Assembly (NCBI GenBank): GCA_017620115.1
Contig: JAFZRB010000265.1
Location: 1-18,368 of the forward strand
DNA: 18,368 nt
DNA from: Clostridia bacterium
GTDB lineage: Bacteria > Bacillota > Clostridia > Christensenellales > Aristaeellaceae
Direction of reading: 5' to 3'
In this document: positions 1-8,600 of the stretch, one piece after another
Layout: each line of letters begins with the position of its first letter
Numbering within the stretch: the stretch's first letter is position 1
The notes under the pieces: generated by a model
What the model was told of the DNA's origin: nothing
Database searches by the model: none
The model's input: only the letters and a program-made list of their open reading frames with translations
Made by a program: the position numbers and the translations under genes

Positions 1-103
1 GGCGACGCATACCACATAAAGCAGACCGTTAGGATCAGCAACATCCGGGCGGAATGTTTCCCACACGAAGAAATATATCTATATATATCTGATTTCGATC
101 AAA

Positions 104-135
104 AGCTTAAATTCGATCACATGGGAATTTAAGCT
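104..135. repeat. 11-bp perfect inverted repeat (stem-loop)
   Basis: AGCTTAAATTC at 104-114 is the exact reverse complement of GAATTTAAGCT at 125-135, with a 10-base loop. There is no T run on either side, so it is not a typical intrinsic terminator. It may be a protein-binding palindrome or the 3' hairpin of a gene lying to the left. The repeat is seen directly; its role is unknown. Confidence 0.7.
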
Positions 136-142
136 GCATCAT

Positions 143-166
143 ATGTCAGTTATAATGTCAGTTATA
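143..166. repeat. Perfect 12-bp tandem direct repeat
   Basis: The unit ATGTCAGTTATA occurs twice back to back (143-154 and 155-166). It sits close to the inverted repeat at 104-135 in the same AT-rich stretch. Two head-to-tail 12-bp units are about one helical turn apart, which is a spacing often seen for regulator binding sites. Function is inferred only. Confidence 0.7.
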
Positions 167-274
167 GAGAGATAAACAAAAACAAATAGGATTTTCCGAA
201 TGAAATCCGGGAAACGGTAATTGCACTTGTTGTGGTTGCAATCGTAGGATACCACAACATATAGTATATCGGCG

Positions 275-309
275 CACAAAAATACCCCATATCTTGTTCG
301 ATATGGGGT
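275..309 (-). terminator. Intrinsic terminator of the tRNA-Ser pair
   Basis: Read on the minus strand, a 10-bp perfect stem (ACCCCATATC 300-309 in minus sense, pairing with 284-293) closes a 6-base loop and is followed by ATTTTTG. It lies 3 bases beyond the encoded CCA of tRNA-Ser(GCT), so it ends the two-tRNA transcript. Confidence 0.85.
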
Positions 310-311
310 TC

Positions 312-403
312 TGGCGGAGAAGCCGGGATTTGAACCCGGGCGACGCTCATCGCATCCTACTCCCTTAGCAGGGGAGCCCCTTCGGCCTCTTGGGTACTTC
401 TCC
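312..403 (-). tRNA. tRNA-Ser (anticodon GCT)
   Basis: Decodes AGC/AGU serine codons. The minus strand gives a 7-bp acceptor stem GGAGAAG/CTTCTCC, discriminator G and an encoded CCA (312-314 on the plus strand). The T-arm is GGGTTCAAATCCC. A long variable arm, typical of class II serine tRNAs, accounts for the 92-base length. The anticodon stem CTCCC/GGGAG closes the loop CTGCTAA, which places the anticodon GCT at 367-369. It is the second gene of a two-tRNA transcript, 14 bases after tRNA-Ser(TGA). Confidence 0.97.
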
Positions 404-417
404 AGGCTATGAATTTT

Positions 418-506
418 TGGCGGAGAGAGAGGGATTCGAACCCCCGGTGCCTTTCGGCATCACTGGTTTTCAAGACCAGCGCCTTCAACCACTCGGCCAT
501 CTCTCC
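418..506 (-). tRNA. tRNA-Ser (anticodon TGA)
   Basis: Decodes UCN serine codons (mainly UCA/UCG). The minus strand shows acceptor stem GGAGAGA paired with CTCTCTCC, discriminator G and encoded CCA (418-420 on the plus strand). The T-arm is GGGTTCGAATCCC, and a long variable arm is present. The anticodon stem CTGGT/ACCAG closes the loop CTTGAAA, placing TGA at 470-472. It is the first gene of the tRNA pair, about 16 bases downstream of a near-consensus promoter. Confidence 0.97.
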
Positions 507-522
507 GTAACCAGCGAATATC

Positions 523-551
523 ATTTTACAACATGCGGCTTGCAAAGTCAA
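523..551 (-). promoter_or_regulatory. Sigma-A-type promoter for the tRNA-Ser pair
   Basis: On the minus strand TTGACT (546-551) is followed after exactly 17 bases by TAAAAT (523-528). Transcription would begin around 516, about 10 bases before the 5' end of tRNA-Ser(TGA). Confidence 0.85.
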
Positions 552-574
552 GGGGACGGGGTTTATTTAACATT

Positions 575-614
575 CCCCGCAGCGGGGATAATTAACCGGT
601 TTAATTGACCGGTT
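575..614 (-). other. Two small stem-loops between the hydrolase gene and the tRNA promoter
   Basis: AACCGGT (594-600) and ACCGGTT (608-614) form a 7-bp stem with a 7-base loop. CCCC (575-578) and GGGG (584-587) form a short GC stem, followed on the minus strand by an A/T-rich stretch without a real T run. With the larger hairpin at 638-674 they make three consecutive stem-loops in the 3' region of the hydrolase transcript. They may contribute to transcript ending, but that is inference. Confidence 0.5.
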
Positions 615-637
615 CCTGTTCCTCAGCCCCAGGCGAC

Positions 638-674
638 GACGCGCCGGCGATTTGCTTTTGATCGCCGGCGCGTC
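638..674 (-). terminator. Strong GC hairpin after the NlpC/P60 gene
   Basis: A perfect 14-bp stem (GACGCGCCGGCGAT at 638-651 with its reverse complement at 661-674) closes a 9-base loop, 6 bases after the stop codon of the hydrolase gene. No T run follows in the minus sense, so it is terminator-like rather than a textbook intrinsic terminator. It may instead protect the 3' end of the mRNA. Confidence 0.5.
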
Positions 675-680
675 CGGAAA

Positions 681-2954
681 CTATTGCTGGTTCAGCACAC
701 GACGGCCCCAGGAGAAATGCTCCTTATAATAGCCGCTCGCGAGCGAATTGATGACCACTTTGCCAGCCGAGCTGCTGGCATGAATGAAGTTCAGGTCGCC
801 GATGTAAATGGCGGCGTGGTCGCTCAGGTCGGCGTCGGTGGTGTTCGTGTTGAAGTAGATCAGGTCGCCCAGCTGCAGATCGCTGATTTTGGCGATCTTC
901 GGGTAGGTGTCGTCGTAGCCCTGCATGTAGGCCGTGCGCTTCAGCGTGTAGCCGAATTGTTTGTAGCAGTAGTAAGTCAGGCCCGAACAGTCAAAATAGG
1001 GCGGGGCCTGATGCGCGTAGATATACGTGCAGCCCAAATACTGCTTGGCCAGCGCGACCAGTTTCTCCGCGGTTGTATAATCTGTGTCGCGAATAACCGC
1101 GCTCGCCGGATTGGAGGGCACGACTACCGCGTTCTGCGTCGGCGCGGGCGCGACCGTGTTTCCGGCTGCCGGAGCCGTCTGCGCGTATAGCGCGGCAAGT
1201 GTCTGCGGACCGGCGACACCGTCGGCCGTCATGCCCGCGGCCGTCTGGAATGCCTGAACAGCCGCCTTTGTCTTCGCGCCGAAATCACCGTCCGCGCCGC
1301 TGGTCATATAGCCCAGCTCGCGCAGCCGCGCCTGCATGGCCTTCACGGCGTCGCCCTTGTCGCCCTCCTGCAGCGTCGATGAGCTGGCCGCGGGCGCATT
1401 CTGGGCGTACAGCGCCGTCCAGGTCGTGGCGCCGACGATACCGTCCGCCGTCAACCCGGCCGCCGTCTGGAAAGCCGTCACGGCGGCCTGCGTCAGTACG
1501 CCGAAGTTACCGCCGACGCTGCCTTTGAAGTAGCCCAGCGCCTGCAGGCGGGTCTGCAGCACGGTCACGTCGCTGCCCGAGTCGCCGTATTTCAGCGTTG
1601 GATACGCGCTGATCGAGGTGGTGGGCGTTATGACCACGTTGTCGTTTGAAATGTGACTCGGCGCGGTGATGGTGCCGTTGTTAACCGTACCCGCGCCGCT
1701 CTGGTAGGCGGCGTTCAGCGCAGTCAGCGTCGCTGAGCCTGCCGCGCCGTCGGCAGTCAGTCCCTTTGCCTTCTGGAAGGCGATCACGGCGGCCTTTGTG
1801 CTCGCGCCGAATACGCCGTCCGCAGAGCCCGAGAGATACCCCAGCGCGATCAGCTTCTGCTGCAGCGCCTTCACGGCGTCGCCCCGGCTGCCTTCCTTGA
1901 GCATGGACGCCGCGTCGACGGCGGCGATGGCGCTGCGGATGGCAGCGAGCGTGGACGCGCCGGCCGCGCCGTCGGCCGACAGGCCGCTGGCCGCCTGAAA
2001 CGCGCGCACGGCGTTTTTCGTGGCCGTGCCGTAAACGCCGTCGGCCTCGCCGGTGAGATAGCCCAGCTGAATCAGGTTCTGCTGCAGCGCCTTCACGGCG
2101 TCGCCCGACGACCCTTTTTTGAGCAGCGCATCGGCGCCAGTCTGAGTATTCTGCGCGGCAATGGCGGCGTCGACAGCCGACAGCGTCTTCGCGCCGGCTG
2201 CGCCGTCGGCGGTCAGGCCGTTCGCCTTCTGGAAGGCCGTCACGGCGGCTTTCGTGCTGCCGCCGTATATGCCGTCCGCCGCGCCGGAAAGATACCCCAG
2301 CCTGATCAGCTTTTGCTGCAGCGCCTTTACGGCGTCGCCCCGGCTGCCCTCCTTGAGCGTGCCGGCCTGCGTCTGAACCGGTTCGGGCGTCGCGGCCGGC
2401 GCGGGCGTCGTTACGGCGACCGGAGCGGGCGTCGTTATGACAGCCGCGCTGCCGGACGCGGTCAGGCGCGCGTATTCCGCGGCGATATAGCCCGTGCCGC
2501 CGTTATGGCTCACCTGCAGCCAGCCGCCGCTCATGGCGCTCACGGACAGCTCCGCGCCGCGGCGGACCAGGCCGAGCGACGCGCCGGTGGACGCGGGTTC
2601 CGCGCGCACGTTCAGCTTGTCGGCCGTGACGACGGCGGTCAGCGAGCCGCCGCCGGAAAGAATGCCGGACAGCTCGGCGTATTCGGCGGACACATAGCCC
2701 GTTACGCCGTTGGCGCTCACCTTGAGCCAGCCGTCGGACGTGGATTCGAGCAGCGTCAGCTCAGACCCCTGCCGCAGCACGGCGAGTATGGCCGATTCCG
2801 TATCCGGCTGGGCGCGGACATTGACTTTTTTTGCGGTGATCGTATAGATCGCGGTGGCGGCGCGGGCGGGCATGCCGGACAGTCCCAGCAGCAGAACCAG
2901 CAGGAACGCCAGAGCGCGCGTATAGCGGTATAAACGCTTTCCATGAGAACGCAC
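681..2954 (-). CDS. Secreted NlpC/P60 cell-wall endopeptidase with SH3 and peptidoglycan-binding repeats
   Basis: Probably cleaves stem peptides of peptidoglycan outside the cell. Residues 1 to about 33 are a signal peptide (basic start, hydrophobic leucine-rich core, ARA before the cut). Two bacterial SH3 domains follow (about 37-93 and 107-164), then a Thr/Pro/Ala linker. Five peptidoglycan-binding-1 repeats come next (about 200-262, 277-340, 352-414, 454-515, 528-589), and a C-terminal NlpC/P60 domain (about 630-757). Its catalytic Cys656 is in DCSGL, His713 is in DHAAIYIG, and His728-type third residue is His725 in FIHA. The frame opens at a GTG at 2963, but GGAGG overlaps that codon. The GTG at 2954 lies 8 bases after GGAGG, so I start there (757 aa). 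It has its own promoter and is divergent from argF. The domain assignment is firm; the exact bond cleaved is inferred. Confidence 0.93.
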   Translation of the reverse strand: MRSHGKRLYRYTRALAFLLVLLLGLSGMPARAATAIYTITAKKVNVRAQPDTESAILAVLRQGSELTLLESTSDGWLKVSANGVTGYVSAEYAELSGILSGGGSLTAVVTADKLNVRAEPASTGASLGLVRRGAELSVSAMSGGWLQVSHNGGTGYIAAEYARLTASGSAAVITTPAPVAVTTPAPAATPEPVQTQAGTLKEGSRGDAVKALQQKLIRLGYLSGAADGIYGGSTKAAVTAFQKANGLTADGAAGAKTLSAVDAAIAAQNTQTGADALLKKGSSGDAVKALQQNLIQLGYLTGEADGVYGTATKNAVRAFQAASGLSADGAAGASTLAAIRSAIAAVDAASMLKEGSRGDAVKALQQKLIALGYLSGSADGVFGASTKAAVIAFQKAKGLTADGAAGSATLTALNAAYQSGAGTVNNGTITAPSHISNDNVVITPTTSISAYPTLKYGDSGSDVTVLQTRLQALGYFKGSVGGNFGVLTQAAVTAFQTAAGLTADGIVGATTWTALYAQNAPAASSSTLQEGDKGDAVKAMQARLRELGYMTSGADGDFGAKTKAAVQAFQTAAGMTADGVAGPQTLAALYAQTAPAAGNTVAPAPTQNAVVVPSNPASAVIRDTDYTTAEKLVALAKQYLGCTYIYAHQAPPYFDCSGLTYYCYKQFGYTLKRTAYMQGYDDTYPKIAKISDLQLGDLIYFNTNTTDADLSDHAAIYIGDLNFIHASSSAGKVVINSLASGYYKEHFSWGRRVLNQQ

Positions 2955-2980
2955 TGAATTCACCTCCGTGTGTACTCTCT

Positions 2981-3009
2981 ATTATATTGCAAATATATTT
3001 CAAAATCAA
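2981..3009 (-). promoter_or_regulatory. Sigma-A-type promoter for the NlpC/P60 gene
   Basis: On the minus strand TTGATT (3004-3009), a 17-base spacer, and a perfect TATAAT (2981-2986). The start would be near 2974, giving a leader of about 20 bases that carries the GGAGGTGA ribosome binding site (2960-2967). Confidence 0.85.
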
Positions 3010-3062
3010 GTGAAAAGGAAATATTTGTCACATATTTGAACCTGTATACAGAAATTTATCAT

Positions 3063-3093
3063 GCGCGTAATATGAATCGGCGCTTACGCGCCG
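3063..3093. repeat. Nested inverted repeats in the argF / hydrolase intergenic region
   Basis: GCGCGTAA (3063-3070) pairs with TTACGCGC (3084-3091). Alternatively CGGCGC (3078-3083) pairs with GCGCCG (3088-3093). The two pairings exclude each other. They lie between the two divergent promoters, 20 bases upstream of the argF -35 box, so they may be a regulator site. The pairing is seen; the role is inferred. Confidence 0.5.
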
Positions 3094-3112
3094 CATAAAT
3101 CTGCAAAACGCC

Positions 3113-3141
3113 TTGCATAATCGGGCGTTTTATCGTATAAT
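3113..3141 (+). promoter_or_regulatory. Sigma-A-type promoter for argF
   Basis: TTGCAT (3113-3118), a 17-base spacer, and a perfect TATAAT (3136-3141). Transcription would begin near 3148. The early leader holds the palindrome ATTCA-T-TGAAT (3154-3164), built from the half-sites found in arginine-repressor boxes but in the opposite arrangement, so ArgR control is possible but not shown. Confidence 0.85.
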
Positions 3142-3185
3142 ACAGGGCATATTATTCATTGAATCATCGAATGGAGGACACGCGC

Positions 3186-4172
3186 ATGACGCTTAAAGGC
3201 AGGAGTTTCCTGAAGCTCTTGGATTTCACCCCGGAGGAGATCGGCTACCTCATCGACCTGGCCGCCGATCTGAAGGCAAAAAAGAAGGCCCGTATTCCCC
3301 ACGACACCCTGCGCGGGCGCAACGTCGCGCTGATCTTCGAGAAGACCAGCACGCGCACGCGCTGCAGCTTCGAGGTGGCGGCCTACGACCTGGGCATGGG
3401 CGTGACCTACCTCGACCCCTCGGGCTCGCAGATCGGCAAAAAGGAATCCATCGCCGACACCGCGCGCGTGCTGGGCCGCATGTACGACGGCATCGAATAC
3501 CGCGGCTACGGCCAGGAGATCGTAGAGGCGCTCGCGAAATACTCCGGCGTGCCGGTGTGGAATGGCCTCACGAACGAGTTCCATCCCACGCAGGTGTTGG
3601 CGGACTTCCTCACCATCCGCGAGCATTTCGGCCGCTTGAAAGGCATTAAGCTGGTCTATATGGGCGACGCGCGCTACAACATGGGTGACTCGCTCATGGC
3701 GGGCTGCGCCAAGATGGGCCTGAACTTCACCGCCTGCGCGCCGGAGAAATACTTCCCCGACCCCGCGCTCACCGAAACCTGCCGCGCCGTCGCGGCGGAA
3801 ACCGGCGCGACGATCCGCTTCGAGACCGATCCCCTGGCGGCGGTGAAGGGCGCGGACGTGATCTACACCGACGTGTGGGTGTCCATGGGCGAGCCCGACG
3901 AGATCTGGGCCAAGCGCATTGCCCTGCTGAAAGACTACCAGGTCAACAAGGCCCTCATGGCCAACGCCAAGCCCGAGGCCATCTTACTGCACTGCCTGCC
4001 CTCCTTCCACGACCTCAACACCGGCATCGGCCGCGAGATGGGGCTGCGGTTCGGCCGCGAGGATATGGAAGTCACCGACGAGGTGTTCGAAGGCCCGCAG
4101 TCCATCGTGTTCGACGAGGCCGAGAACCGCATGCACACCATCAAGGCGGTCATGGCGGCGACGATGCCGTAA
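3186..4172 (+). CDS. argF: Ornithine carbamoyltransferase
   Basis: Transfers carbamoyl from carbamoyl phosphate to ornithine, giving citrulline (arginine synthesis), in the cytoplasm. From the chosen start it has 328 residues, normal for the family. The carbamoyl-phosphate motif STRTR is at 55-59, HPTQ at 133-136, the ornithine-side DVWVSMGE at 229-236, and HCLP at 269-272. It ends with the typical EGPQSIVFDEAENRMHTIKA block. The frame extends up to a TTG at 3159, but the ATG at 3186 sits 8 bases after GGAGG (3173-3177) and gives the usual LKGRSFLKLLDFTPEE beginning. It stands alone, with no other arg gene beside it. A catabolic ArcB role cannot be excluded by sequence, but no arcA or arcC is near and an own promoter is present. 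Codon use is strongly biased to C- and G-ending codons. Confidence 0.95.
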   Translation: MTLKGRSFLKLLDFTPEEIGYLIDLAADLKAKKKARIPHDTLRGRNVALIFEKTSTRTRCSFEVAAYDLGMGVTYLDPSGSQIGKKESIADTARVLGRMYDGIEYRGYGQEIVEALAKYSGVPVWNGLTNEFHPTQVLADFLTIREHFGRLKGIKLVYMGDARYNMGDSLMAGCAKMGLNFTACAPEKYFPDPALTETCRAVAAETGATIRFETDPLAAVKGADVIYTDVWVSMGEPDEIWAKRIALLKDYQVNKALMANAKPEAILLHCLPSFHDLNTGIGREMGLRFGREDMEVTDEVFEGPQSIVFDEAENRMHTIKAVMAATMP

Positions 4173-4206
4173 AAAAATCAGGTGATGGGGCTGCCGCACA
4201 GTCTCC

Positions 4207-4266
4207 ACAAAAAGGAATCAGGACATTCGGCCCTGCGAGAGCAGCGGCGGAATGTCCTGATTTGTT
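4207..4266. terminator. Bidirectional intrinsic terminator between argF and the beta-helix gene
   Basis: AATCAGGACATTC (4216-4228) pairs perfectly over 13 bp with GAATGTCCTGATT (4250-4262). The apical part can form CTGC-GAGA-GCAG (4233-4244), with a GNRA-type tetraloop. On the plus strand TTGTTG follows. On the minus strand the A run at 4209-4213 becomes TTTTT. It therefore fits termination of both the argF transcript and the converging minus-strand transcript. Confidence 0.8.
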
Positions 4267-4388
4267 GTAAAAGTAGACTGCAAAGAAAAACTCGCCGCTC
4301 TATGCGTCCATGATCTTTGGCTCTTCACGGAAAATGTCCGCTGTCTTTTTCTGAAACCCCGTCGCGTCTGTGCTGACGGCGCGCTCAC

Positions 4389-5522
4389 TTACGAGAGGCT
4401 GATCGAATGGATGTCGCCGTAGAGCTCGCACTTCATCGACTTATCGGTGAGCGACACCTTTTTCCCATCCGCCGTGATCGTCTGGCGCGTCAGGTTCCGG
4501 GCGAGAAGCGTCGGCGTCTCCGGGCAGGCGTCCTTCTCCATCGGCCGGCTGAAATTGACCAGCTCCACGTTTTTGCAGTGTTCCTCAAGATCGATCAGCG
4601 CCAGGGTTTGGCGCGCGGACTCCGTGTAGAACGCGGTCATGTTCGTTATGACCACGTCGGACACATCGCCCACGCCGTTAGGCGCGCTGGTTTCGATCAG
4701 CAGGGGCGACCGGCAGTAGCGCAGGGCGTCCATATTGATTGCCATGCAGCGGCAGCCCGCGTAAAGGTTTTCGATGCGGATGTGCCTGATGGGAGCGGTG
4801 ATCGATGACATACGGATCGCCGTATGACAGTCCTCGGCATAGATGTCTTTGCAGGTGATGTTCTCGATGGGCCCGCAGGTCAGACCCCGGTTTTCCTGCC
4901 GCTGGATGGAATCGTCGGCGTTGAATGCCAGAAGGTCGTCGTTGGTCTGTCCCTTCGTGATGGCACGCACGTTTTCCACCAGCCCATTCCGGCAGTAACC
5001 GCTGAAATGCACGCCGTCCTGATTGTTTCCGAGCATATCGGAAGCGAAGCGGATATCGCGTATCACGAAATCCCTCACCCGGCCCAGCCGGATGTAATAG
5101 GCCACGGGATTGGTGATGGTCATGTCGAGCAGCCTGAGCCCCTTCACGGTAACGAAGTTCAGGCACGCGCCGCTGGTGGATCCTATTTCAAAAATATCGT
5201 TGCTCTTCCTGTTGAACTCCCGGCTGAAGCCGCCGTCCCAAACGCCGCCCTCGATTGTGATGTCCTCGTTGCCGTCCTCCGTGTCGGCGTTTGTCATGAG
5301 AAAATCCGTCTGCGTCATCGGGCGGCTGGCGACAAATATCACGCGCGCTCCGGCGTCGGCATGGATATGCCGGTGAGATGGGATCTGCAGAGGCGCGTCG
5401 ATCATATACGTTCCCGCGGGAACGAGAATATCCTTTTCGCCCGCGTCCAGCGCCGCCTGAATGGCGGAATAATCGTTGGACACGCCGTCTCCTTTTGCCC
5501 CGTAAGACAGAATGTTGATCAT
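4389..5522 (-). CDS. Right-handed beta-helix protein, GH28/pectate-lyase-superfamily related
   Basis: A 377-residue protein without a signal peptide, so probably cytoplasmic. The N-terminus (NILSYGAKGDGVSND, residues 3-17, then SAIQAALDAG) is the opening motif of the pectate lyase superfamily/GH28 beta-helix enzymes. Repeating I/V-x-N/D-I/V strands follow. It keeps a GH28-like NQDG (167-170) and a DD pair in NDDLLAFN (195-196). I do not find the GHG histidine or a clean RIK, so ordinary polygalacturonase chemistry is doubtful. The frame opens at a TTG at 5537, but the ATG at 5522 is 7 bases after GGAGG. It lies 174 bases behind the GH2 gene on the same strand, with no clear promoter or terminator between them, suggesting joint action on a plant-type oligosaccharide. 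The specific activity is unknown. Confidence 0.8.
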   Translation of the reverse strand: MINILSYGAKGDGVSNDYSAIQAALDAGEKDILVPAGTYMIDAPLQIPSHRHIHADAGARVIFVASRPMTQTDFLMTNADTEDGNEDITIEGGVWDGGFSREFNRKSNDIFEIGSTSGACLNFVTVKGLRLLDMTITNPVAYYIRLGRVRDFVIRDIRFASDMLGNNQDGVHFSGYCRNGLVENVRAITKGQTNDDLLAFNADDSIQRQENRGLTCGPIENITCKDIYAEDCHTAIRMSSITAPIRHIRIENLYAGCRCMAINMDALRYCRSPLLIETSAPNGVGDVSDVVITNMTAFYTESARQTLALIDLEEHCKNVELVNFSRPMEKDACPETPTLLARNLTRQTITADGKKVSLTDKSMKCELYGDIHSISLS

Positions 5523-5696
5523 GCTGAACCCTCCCAATGCGTTTTGTCGTTTTTACACAGGACAGTCGCCGCTCTGTTGCGAAAACCCGAACCGCGTCGA
5601 CGAAAGGCATTGTGTCATATCCTGATGAAAAAGCATTCCTTTTCGGCGTTCCTGGAAAATCGGGGCTTTCTGCCTGCTGATATGATCGATGCGTTC

Positions 5697-8600
5697 CTAT
5701 TTCGCGACAACCTCCATGCGGAATTTGAAGGTCTTCGGCTCCTTCAGCCACAGCTTGTATTGATCCAGCGCTTCCGGCCCGCAGGATGCGGAGCCGAGGC
5801 CAGTCTGCGCCAGGTCTATGTCCACGATCGTGCTGTCCGTGCGTTCCAGCTGATACTCATGCCACGCTTCGGTGAGCTGCGCGTCGGTGTAATCATGCGC
5901 CGTGAACGTGAACGGATTGCTGATGGCCGAGAACTTCAGGCCGGAGCCGCGTTGATTGGTCACCGTAAGCTCTCTTGTGTCGGTGCGCGCGCCGTTTTCC
6001 TGCATACGGGCATAACTGGTGTGCATATCCTCCACGCCGGCCTCATACCAGCCGATGTCAGAGGCCCAGTTCCTGTCGATGTAATTCTCCTCCGGACCGC
6101 GCCCAAACCAGGCGACGGTTTTGCAGGCGGGGTTGACGCCCATCGTCACGCCCAGGCGGGGCCACCAGAACGGCTCGCTCGTGTTCGGATACGGCAATTC
6201 TTTGTAAGTGGTTTCCACATCCACTTTACCGTCGCCGTATACGGTGTACGTCTGCGCGGTATCCAGCACCACCAGGTTCGGATTCGCGCCCCAGCGCTGA
6301 TGGAACACAAGCGTAATCCGGCCGTCTTCCTCGGCAATGACAGGCTCGTCGATGTTGCGCGGAGCCAGACGGTCGATGCCGCGGGCCAGCCACTTGCGCG
6401 TCGCGCCGAAGCCAAAGCCCGTATCGTTGTCCAGCGGCGCTCTCCAGAAGTTCTGGCGCACAGGCCGGTTCAGGTAATCGCAGCCGCAACGGCTGAATTT
6501 CACGAGCTCGCCGTGCAGGAGGTCGAAGGCGAGGGAGAAGTCCAACCCTTCGACGATATACTCCAGGCCTTCCCTGCGCCCCCTGAGCGCCGCGGAGGTA
6601 TCGGCCTCTTCCACGAGCAGACCTTCGTTGAGAACGAATTGCTCCGAAGCCACTTCAAAACCGGCGTCCGCCCACAGATTGCCTTTCTTCAGGGTAAAGC
6701 GCAGATTCAGGAACGCCTCGCCCTCCGGCGCTTCGGCGGGAATGTCATAGGTTTCGGTCGTACCGGGCTTCTGCGCGTCTATGTCCAGCGCGCCGCCAGC
6801 CAAAACCCTGTTGTCCTGCACAAGTTCCCACCGGCCGGTCACTTCATCGGACAGGAACTGATAATGGCTGATCACGTCGATTCGCAGCGGTTTTGCGCTG
6901 TTCAGCGCGAAATACAGCGGCTGATAGGCTTTCTTGAGCTCGACCATCGCCGGATGCGGGGTTTTGTCAGAAGCGAGCAGGCCGTCGTTGCAGAAGTTGC
7001 CGTTGGCGCCCTGCACCTCATATGGCATGCCGTAGTCGTTTCCGCCCGCCCAGTACATTTTGCCGTCTTCCGTATAGGCTCTCAGCCCGTGATCCTGCCA
7101 CTCCCAGACGCAGCCGCCCAGAAGCTTCGGGTATTTGTAGATCAGCTCCCAGTACTCCTTCAGGTTTCCGGGGCTGTTGCCCATGCTGTGGGCGTATTCG
7201 CACACGAAGAACGGGCGGTCGTCATCGTGGTTCGCGTAACGCTCCAAAAGGCCGATCTCCGGGTACATGACGGACTCAAAGTCCACGCACGGATCCCACG
7301 GCGTCTTCTCGCGGGCTTCCCGCATGGCGTACATCTTGGCCGGATCCCTCATGACTTCTTCCATGTTGAAACGGGGCATTTCGCGGGCCGCCTCGTAATG
7401 AACCATCCGGCCGTCCAGCGCCTTGGCGGCTTTGGACGCGGCGCGGTGGTTATCGCCAAAGCCGGACTCGTTGCCCAGCGACCAGGCGATCACGCAGGCA
7501 TGGTTGCGGTCGCGATGGACCATGCGCTCTACGCGGTCCGTATAGGCGTACTGCCAGTTCGGGCTCTTCGAGAGCATGCTCCAGTCGATGGCCGTCATGC
7601 CGTGGCACTCGATATCGGCCTCATCCAGCACATACAGGCCGTATTCGTCGGCCAGATCATAAAAGTAGGGGTCGCTCGGATAATGGCTGGTGCGCACAAA
7701 GTTCACGTTATGCCGCTTCATCAGCAGAACGTCTTCCAGAAGCGCCTTTCGGCCAACAGCCCAGCCGGTATCGGTATTGGTGTCGTGATGATTGACGCCG
7801 CGCGCCTTGATGGCCATGCCGTTGACCAGCACCTCGACGCCGCGGCGCTCGACCGTGCGGAAACCGACGCGAACCGGCACGTAAACGCCGCCCGCTTCCA
7901 CGATCAGGGTGTAGAGGTATGGATCCTCCGCGCTCCACAGGCGCGGGTTTTCGATCGTCATGTCAAAGGCCTCGCCTGCGGCCTCGCCAACGACGGTCCT
8001 GCCGTCGTAGAGCCTGGCCCTGACGGAAGCGCCTTTCACCTCGGCGTGCAGATGGCCGTACATATCCGCCTGAACATAGATGTCTTCAATGTATTCGTTC
8101 TTCGGCGTTGCCAGCAGGCTGACGTTCCGGAAGATGCCGGACATGTGATACATATCCTGGATCTCCAGATAACTGCCGTCGCAAAAGCGCAGGACGCTTA
8201 CAGCCAGCAGATTCCTGCCCGGCTTCACCGCGTCGGTGATATCGAACTCCGCCGTCATGTGCGAGCCTTTGGAAAAACCGATCTCGCGCCCGTTCACATA
8301 CACAAAGAACATGGAGCCGACGCCTTCGAAGCGGATGACGACGCGCTTGTCTTCCATGGCCTTCGGCAGGGTGAACGCGCAGCGGTACAGGCCGGTGTCG
8401 TTGTCCTCCGCGACATACGGCGGCTCGACCGCGAACAGATACGGAGAGCCGGAGTAGGTGGGCTTTCCGCCGAACCCCTGCATCTGCCAGCAGCCCGGCA
8501 CGGTGATCCTCGACCAGGTATGATCCGGTACGTAGTCTTCTTTCACATACGCCGGATCGACGCGCAAAGGTGTGTCTGCCAGCGAAAAGTCCCAGACGCC

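Larger units (their letters stand above)
1..275. other. AT-rich stretch with repeats, no convincing gene
   Basis: About 275 bases downstream (in the minus sense) of the tRNA-Ser terminator, visibly richer in A and T than the rest of the window. It holds an inverted repeat, a 12-bp tandem repeat and a second inverted repeat (TGTTGTGGT at 228-236 with ACCACAACA at 251-259). Two short frames are open to the left edge. A plus frame ends at the TAA at 130-132. A minus frame beginning after a stop near base 88 could encode a peptide ending ...DPNGLLYVVCVA at the edge. Neither has a clear ribosome binding site or a recognisable family, so no gene is called. An edge gene cut by the window cannot be excluded. 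Confidence 0.5.

Noticed and set aside
1..132. Possible gene fragment at the left edge (plus frame ending at 130-132, or minus frame running off the edge)
   Set aside because: Too short to recognise, with no ribosome binding site and no family match. It is recorded as unexplained rather than called a gene.
143..166. CRISPR-like repeat
   Set aside because: Only two 12-bp units lie back to back without spacers, so this is a simple tandem repeat. No cas genes are present.
1188..2357. DNA repeats suggestive of a mobile element or CRISPR
   Set aside because: They are the coding repeats of the five peptidoglycan-binding domains and stay in frame.
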